NCBI GenBank assembly: GCA_905250075.1
Contig: CAJNOP010000382.1
Location: 24,890-88,889 of the forward strand
Direction: 5' to 3'
DNA: 64,000 bases
Origin: Rotaria sp. Silwood1
Taxonomy: Eukaryota > Rotifera > Eurotatoria > Philodinida > Philodinidae
The position numbers and the translations under genes are program-made. Positions 57,904 through 64,000 of the stretch are shown piece after piece. Each line of letters begins with the position of its first letter. Position 1 is the stretch's first letter. The notes beneath the pieces are model-generated. The model was given only the letters and a program-made list of their open reading frames with translations. It was not told where the DNA came from and ran no database searches.

Positions 57904-59837
57904 TTTCGATGCAATATTTGCAGTTCGATCGATAATCGAGTACTGTAGATAATAGATTGTTGTTCTGACAGAGATTATTTTTTTCTACTTGTACGTTCGA
58001 TGTTGGCTTCTTTTTCTTCTAGACTTTTTTTACGACGTCAAATATAATGGTCTTTTTGTTGACACTAGACAACAAACGAAAGAGAAAAAAATCCAACAAC
58101 GCCGTTTATTTTTGAGTTATTCTTTCCAACTTTCGTTTGCTTTTCGCCTACGCACTCACTTAAGTGTCAATGCATTGATGTCTCACCTCTTCTTATTTTT
58201 CTTTTTGATAAGAACGAAAAAACCAACAAAGGTATCTTGAGTTTCAACTTTTTCCTCTTATGATTATAACGGACATTGATAATGTGAGCGAAAGAAGGAG
58301 ACAAAAAAACTTTATTTTCGTTAAAGCACAATCTAGCAACAATTTTTGTACTCTGTGAAATAAGGTTCACATTGTTAACGGTTCATTCAAGTAATAAGAA
58401 CTGTTTTGCTTGTGCTCGATTGTTAATGACATGTATCCTGCTTCATGGTTACTGAAGTAACTACGAGTGCCCTAATTCGAATTCGTAAATCATGGAAGAT
58501 TAAAGCACGTATTAGGGTGCGGATGTGCATCATCGGTTTAGGGACACCCACACCCACCCTGCTGTGCGTGTGGGTGGGCTTCTTCTCTTCCCAAACATCC
58601 AAACTTCACACCCACACTCTTTTTGGTACGTCTGTGTTATCTAAAGATTTCTAATATAAATTCTTGAATACGCTGCTATGCCATCTTCCCACATGTGAAA
58701 ATCGTATCTTCCACTACTGGTACTCTAAGTGAACTGCGTGCACAGAAAAAGTTACTCTGTTTAATCTGGCTCACAATAAGACTATTTTATGCATAAGAGC
58801 TACTTCAATCAAGACAATCGATTGCATATTCTGAGTATCATCAAGCGGAGCTTTCTTACAATTACTTCATAGTCCTCAAAATACCACATGTCTATGTCTT
58901 GTCATTTTTTTTCTTGTTTGCAGCTACTCTTTACTTTTAACTTTAATTTTATTAATAGTCTAATAATGTTAGAAACTAAATATGCTTACGTGATACGTGA
59001 TACCACAGTATGGTGATATTTTTGTGTGTGCTTGCAATCGATTTTACTCTGTATTTATCACTGACAACATGACTTGGTTTTTTCCCACAAATGTTTGTTT
59101 ACATCAATCAATGGAGCATGGTTTTTTCGTCTCGTAGACGGCATTTTTTTCATCCATATGCTTGTCATTACGTGTGGTGTTTTTCATATATTCTTCCTCT
59201 TTTTTCATTTAGCGTTGCGTTTTGTGTTATTGCGACGAGAAAAATATACGCCCGGAAAAGTGGTTAGACTCTGTTATTTTGAATATATTTTCACTATAAA
59301 AAAAAGCATTTTTTCTAAAGTAATTACATATTCTGGAAGCCCGTGAGGTTTTCTATCATCCTGTATAATTGGGTTTTAGTTGAGACCTATTCATTACCAA
59401 AATAAATTGAGCACAACTAAGACACCCTCATATCAAGATTTCCACAAACTTAATTTTGTCACTGTCATCAAAATTAATTTTTTAAATTTTTTATCACTAT
59501 AGTATTGTCTTTTTAAAATAAGTAACCATATATTCTGATAGAGCTTGAAATTCTCGATCACTCTGAACGTTTACTTATTTTTTAATGTTCATTTATTGAA
59601 AAGAAAATCTGAGGAAATTGAACACATCGTCAATCGACAAGTACCAAAAATGTGTATTTTTCATTGCATCTGGAGCTCTTCTTTTGAATTTAATTTTTTA
59701 ACTACTTTGTTGTTATATGCCGATTGATATTATTATTAAGAATAAATTCTTTTGACATGTACTAATAAAAATTGCGCTACACATTTTTAATCTATGACTC
59801 GATGAATGGGACTATTATGATCTGAAATTCATTGACA
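57904..59837. other. Upstream flank of the ART-TPR gene, no gene seen
   Basis: No supported gene. Holds a GT/CA-rich hairpin cluster at 58509-58620. Open frames here are T-rich and not protein-like. Confidence 0.45.
58509..58620. repeat. GT-rich/CA-rich hairpin cluster
   Basis: Left arm tattagggtgcggatgtgc, then acacccacacccaccctgct, gtgcgtgtgggtgggcttc and cttcacacccacactc. Adjacent arms pair in succession: gggtgcggatgtgc with cacccacaccc, and gtgtgggtggg with the preceding and following C-rich words. It is the most GC-rich member of the dispersed set. Confidence 0.6.
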
Positions 59838-61300
59838 TCAACGAAATTCCAATTTGAAGATATTTTGTCTTTGAAGTTTTTGATGGACCAAGTACGATAA
59901 TTTCATACAATGCATAATGTTCAAATTCCATTCATAATAATTCATTAAAGCGTCTTCATTAACTTTGTTTTTCTGAGAAGTTTTTTTCTGTAAATGATCA
60001 TATTTTTCTTTATCCAATTTAATATGTGCAAGAAAAAAATTTTCTAATAAAAAAAGAAAATAATGGTTCGTTTTCATCAATCAAAAATCTAAATTAATAT
60101 CCATGTTCAAGATTTAATCTTATTTTTTCTATTTCAAAACATTCATATCAAGCCATAGATGCATTAAAAATGTATCTTCAAAATTTTGATCATGTACTTT
60201 TTACTATTCCAAGTATTCGAGGAACAGCAACTATTTTCCGTAGACTATAATCATAATGAATCTTATTTAGAAATAAAATTGAAAAATTTCTGTTATAATG
60301 AATAATTGATTCCATTTGTTTACTCAGTAGATCTTCACAACATTTAAAAGTATGAAAAAAAAAGTTTTTGTGTGAGATTTGTATTATCAAAAACCCTATC
60401 ATTAAGACATTTAATTTGCATTATTATTTGTTGATTAGTTATCCTGATAATGAAGAAAAAATAAAAAACATGGATTTTTCTTGTCAAACATCTGTCTTAA
60501 CCAATAGTACAAAAAGTCTTTTTTTTAATTTTTTTTTGTTTACTTATTGATTAGCATATAACCAGAATTTATCGTTATTATTAGAGCAAACGTATCAATT
60601 AATGTGATTTTATCATCATCAGTAAAAAAAATTTTCCACGTCTTTCATGTTTTACCTTTAATAAACATTGAATTTATTGTACTCTAACAGATAGAACAGG
60701 AAAACTTATTACAGGTTCAAATACAATCATATAGAAAAAAAAGAACTTCTGACTCATGAAAATCTCTTCAACAATTATTTATTGCTAAAACTTTGAATCT
60801 TTGTTTTACCAAGACCACAATAATCAAATTGATGAAAGCAATTTTGTACAATCAAACATTTTCCTAATGCTCGAGCAGTAACTTTTATTGTTTATGTTGT
60901 GCCTGTTGCAACTAAAAGAAATCATGAGAACGGACACTTGAGAAGAATTTCAATTGTCATATTCCAGAAATTTTATTGAGTTAAAACCCTTGCCTCATCC
61001 TATGAATTATTCTCTAGTAGAAGACATAAAGCTTGATGTACATTCACACACGATAATGTTAATTTAGGCAATGTACATTTCTTTATTAGAATATTTTCCA
61101 CCCTTTCAATGTCTAATTCTTTAAGAGTAATTAATATGTTAGTGTAACCTAATACAAACTATAGATATCGATTTGAAATGGGTAGCACATCCATTGGTAA
61201 TCGCAACTGTTGACATTGTGTCTGTGATAATTTTGAAATGCTATCGAAAAACTATCTGCCAAATTTTAGAAAGCAAATTTTTTTCGGTTATTTTTTGATC
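59838..61300 (-). pseudogene. Decayed gene remnant of unknown family
   Basis: Read on the minus strand from about 61300 down, coding-like segments appear in order but are broken by stops and shifts: SISKLSQTQCQQLRLPMDVL, then after one TAG the phrase VLGYTNILITLKELDIERVE, TLPKLTLSCVNVHQALCLLL, VTARALGKCLIVQNCFHQFD, then FHTFKCCEDLLSKQMESIIH and YEWNLNIMHCMKLSYLVHQK. The composition and helix pattern are protein-like, and the order suggests one former gene. No domain was recognised. On the plus strand about 61384-61495 a separate fragment (ITDMNHDSQLIELSYEVLVI) loosely resembles an F-box start. Confidence 0.4.
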
Positions 61301-63839
61301 GAAACGTACTCAACAAACCGAGAGAAAAAAGAATAGAAAGGCGTGCAAAGTGTGTGAACCCAAGCAACATCGTGAAACAACCTTGCAAATCACTGATATG
61401 AACCATGATTCTCAATTAATAGAACTATCATATGAAGTTTTAGTCATCCTTAAAGGCGACATATACGAATATTTCTTCGTTCATAAAAACTACTGATAGA
61501 ATTGTATGAATACTAGATTAATTTATCAACACTTCGATTGACTTGCTGCAGCACTTCATGAATTATTGGGAAATGAAGCAAATATTGTTTTTTTTCGAAA
61601 TGATCAAACTAATAAAAGATGTCTCATTATTATCTGGTCCAATATATACCTAATGCTTAGATAATCAACATTTATCATCTATAAGAATGATAATCATTTT
61701 TCGAAAAATTTTCTTTTATCTGAGTTATTTTTGCTGATCATTAAGTCATATAATAACAAGAAAAATGACGCCAAGAATTTTGAAAAGAACTAAACTTTCA
61801 TCATTTCAAAAATAAAATCTAGTGTTTTGCTTCATGCAAAATTTAATCAGATGACATCTTCTGTAGTATAAAGTCCTTGAAAGATATCACACTGATGAAG
61901 ATACATGATAATCAGTGTTTCTTATTTTAATCTTAGATATTTCGGCGAATCAATGTTAGAAAGGCAATAAAATAATTAATTTCATAAAAATCGTTTTTAT
62001 CAATAAACGAATTAAAAAATATCTAAGAAAAGTTTATTTGTTTCATTTATTTTATTAATTATTTCTTCTTGTAATGTTTGTTTTATCTAAACAATTTCAA
62101 AAATTAAAAGATCTTTATGACTTATTTCTTTGTCAATAATTTTATATAAATTAAAACCTTGATAATTCATTTGTTCTTCACTATGTCAAATATATTGATG
62201 AACGTTTTTTTTTACTTTAGTGAATAGAAAAAGGTATATAATGTTTGTGATTAGCAATTTAGAAAATAAAATCAAACAATTGATCTATTGGAATAAGTTT
62301 TACTTTTGCTTTTGACATAAACGTAATCATATAACCTCATAGTTATGTTCAGGTCTTGATGACTTTGATCAATTATAGAAATTCAAGAATTAGCAATATA
62401 TATGCATATTAGTCGACGATTCTATATTATAGAATAATAATTTTCAATGTAGTTTTTATCAAGATAATTAATTTTTTTTATAGAAATCTTTCATAAATGT
62501 CAATAATTTCTTTTTTAACCTTCTATGACTATCGTTGTTTTCCAACGAGAACGATCTGTGGATATGCGTGTGAGATCTGTTTCAGGGTGAACAGATTAAC
62601 ATTCACATCTACACGGTTGCTCACCTAAGACATTAGGTGAGCCGACAAAATTTCCATCAAACTTATCAAGGTTCATCTAAAGTGAAAGCAAGTATATGCT
62701 CTTATTAGATTTTAGATTATCGTTTTATTTAGTGATTATAATTAGGAAAAAAAGGAGATTGTAATACTATGTTTCAATTAAATTAAATTTTAATTGTTAA
62801 TTTAGTTTTATTTCTTCAAATAAATCATCCATAAACGAACAAACAATGACTTGTTCTTTTAACACATTCATTCACAATGCCTTCTTTATCGATAGCAAAT
62901 AAAGCAAACACATACACCTATGATACAATTGTTTGTGCATATTCAAATGAATTATTTCTTGTACAATACGTAGTAATAATTCTTATATATTAAAAAATTT
63001 TTTGGAAAGAATGATATGTATAAAATGTCTTTGATTATAAAGGTCAATTCTTTCTTTTTTTTTCTGCTTCTCAATTTTGACATAAGAAACAAGAAGAGTA
63101 ATTCCTTTCTTTTTTTTTTTTTACATGCACTTACTTTCGCTTATGTACATGTCCTTTAGGTTTTTTTTCTTTATACCACTGCAGTTTACTGCACACACAC
63201 ACATAAACTCAAAATCATACTCCACGTTTTCTCTTTCCTGGCATTTTTACGTTTTTTTTTCCTTCTATGCGTTGTCATCACACCGATGTCGTTTTAGTTT
63301 CTTCTCGACTTTTCTTTTTTTATTCGTAATAGTAGACCACTCATAACAACATCCTACATTTCTCTTTTTCTTTGCCAGTTACGGTAAGAATAGTAAGACT
63401 AATATACATGGATAAATAGAAAAAAAAATTTCAAAAGAACATAAAAGAATAAAAATTTGACGGAAAAGAATGAAGAATGAACATGCTTGACATTCAAGGT
63501 CGTATTAACAGAGAACTAGTTGTGGTGTGTAATCATACATTGACAATTATATAACAGAAGAAGAATAAGAAAGAATAGTAAAGAGAAATAAGGTGAGACA
63601 TATTGATCGTTTTATCATTTATGATAATAACTATAGATCATTTCTATCGATTTATTTTTGTTTGAAAATATATAATCATTACAAGTTGGAAAAAAAACAT
63701 TATTCTTAAATTAAAACTAATGTTTTTCCTTATCAGAAATATATAAAATAATTGATAGATATTTATCGTAGTAAATATTATTCTTGCAAATAATAATACA
63801 CTAATATGTTATATCTCTTTTTCAGATATAAATTTTATC
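61301..63839. other. AT-rich intergenic DNA
   Basis: No intact gene is seen. A possible F-box-like fragment (about 61384-61495) and another short coding-like phrase (LAAALHELLGNEANIVFFRN, near 61550) lie on the plus strand. Also present are a GT/CA-rich hairpin at 62555-62620 and a CA microsatellite at about 63191-63204. The promoter or leader region of the right-edge gene should be near 63600-63839. Confidence 0.4.
62555..62620. repeat. Short GT-rich/CA-rich imperfect hairpin
   Basis: Left arm ctgtggatatgcgtgtgag, right arm cattcacatctacacggttg; about 15 bases pair across a loop of about 25 bp. Member of the dispersed set. Confidence 0.5.
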
Positions 63840-64000
63840 ATGTCAACTAAAACTAAGAAAGTTACATATAGAGAGCCAACAGATGAAGATGTTGATTATC
63901 TTGAACCTTTACAAGATGATCCTGATCTATCATCATCTAATCGAACAAAATTATCTGAAAAATCTTCATCTAATCGAACAAAATTATCTGAAAAATCTTC
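63825..64000 (+). CDS. 5' end of a gene with an internal 33-bp coding repeat (runs off right edge)
   Basis: ATG at 63840 opens a frame that is still open at the window end (about 53 residues). It starts MSTKTKKVTYREPTDEDVDY and continues acidic, then enters a perfect 33-bp coding repeat giving SSNRTKLSEKS twice, with a third copy beginning at the edge. An acceptor with a good pyrimidine tract (tctctttttcag, ending 63825) lies 14 bases before the ATG, consistent with a 5'-UTR intron or a spliced-leader site. The protein is hydrophilic so far; no domain can be named. Confidence 0.6.

Overview
The window is AT-rich nuclear DNA from a small-genome metazoan, most likely a bdelloid rotifer (Rotaria or Adineta type). 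This is inferred from several features together: very short introns (mostly 50-80 bp, GT-AG) in AT-rich genes, an ADP-ribosyltransferase fused to a long kinesin-light-chain-type TPR array, intronless or few-exon rhodopsin-like receptors, small tetraspan membrane proteins, and candidate spliced-leader acceptors just before start codons. No species can be named from the sequence alone. Two 100-base runs of N (11329-11428, 28006-28105) are scaffold gaps.

Layout. 1-4.8 kb: the 5' part of a membrane protein gene running off the left edge, then gene-poor DNA and a small Cys-rich single-pass membrane protein. 8-14.4 kb: an intact intronless 7TM receptor and a second receptor broken by two in-frame TGA codons. 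14.8-24.4 kb: a lone 3' exon with a beta-rich domain, then a giant SPRY/LamG-like protein of about 2,800 residues. 24.4-29.5 kb: no intact gene. It holds a 786-bp inverted-repeat element with internal tandem units, a 1.85-kb element with perfect 23-bp inverted ends and GGGATTTTT arrays, and an assembly gap flanked by inverted copies of one sequence. 29.5-48.7 kb is the gene-dense core: an SLC35G-like transporter, a tetraspan protein, a tail-anchored TIR-domain protein, an SR-rich protein placed 114 bp upstream of PINK1, a PLAC8 protein, another tetraspan protein and a STARD10-like lipid transfer protein. 48.7-54.1 kb: relics and a repeat element with an 18-copy 34-bp minisatellite. 54.1-57.9 kb: the ART-TPR gene. 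58-63.8 kb: decayed coding fragments only. The right edge cuts a gene starting at 63840.

Most multi-exon models were rebuilt by hand from splice sites and frame continuity; lengths and phases were checked by arithmetic for the genes where exon lists are given. The genes are mostly unrelated housekeeping or signalling loci. The possible functional link is SR-rich gene to PINK1, which could be a trans-spliced operon. Candidate cell-defence or stress genes are the TIR protein and the ART-TPR protein. Two intact gene introns host inserted repeats: a foldback element in the TIR gene and a hAT-type MITE in PINK1. Nine or more short GT-rich/CA-rich hairpins are scattered through the noncoding DNA and may form an undescribed repeat family.
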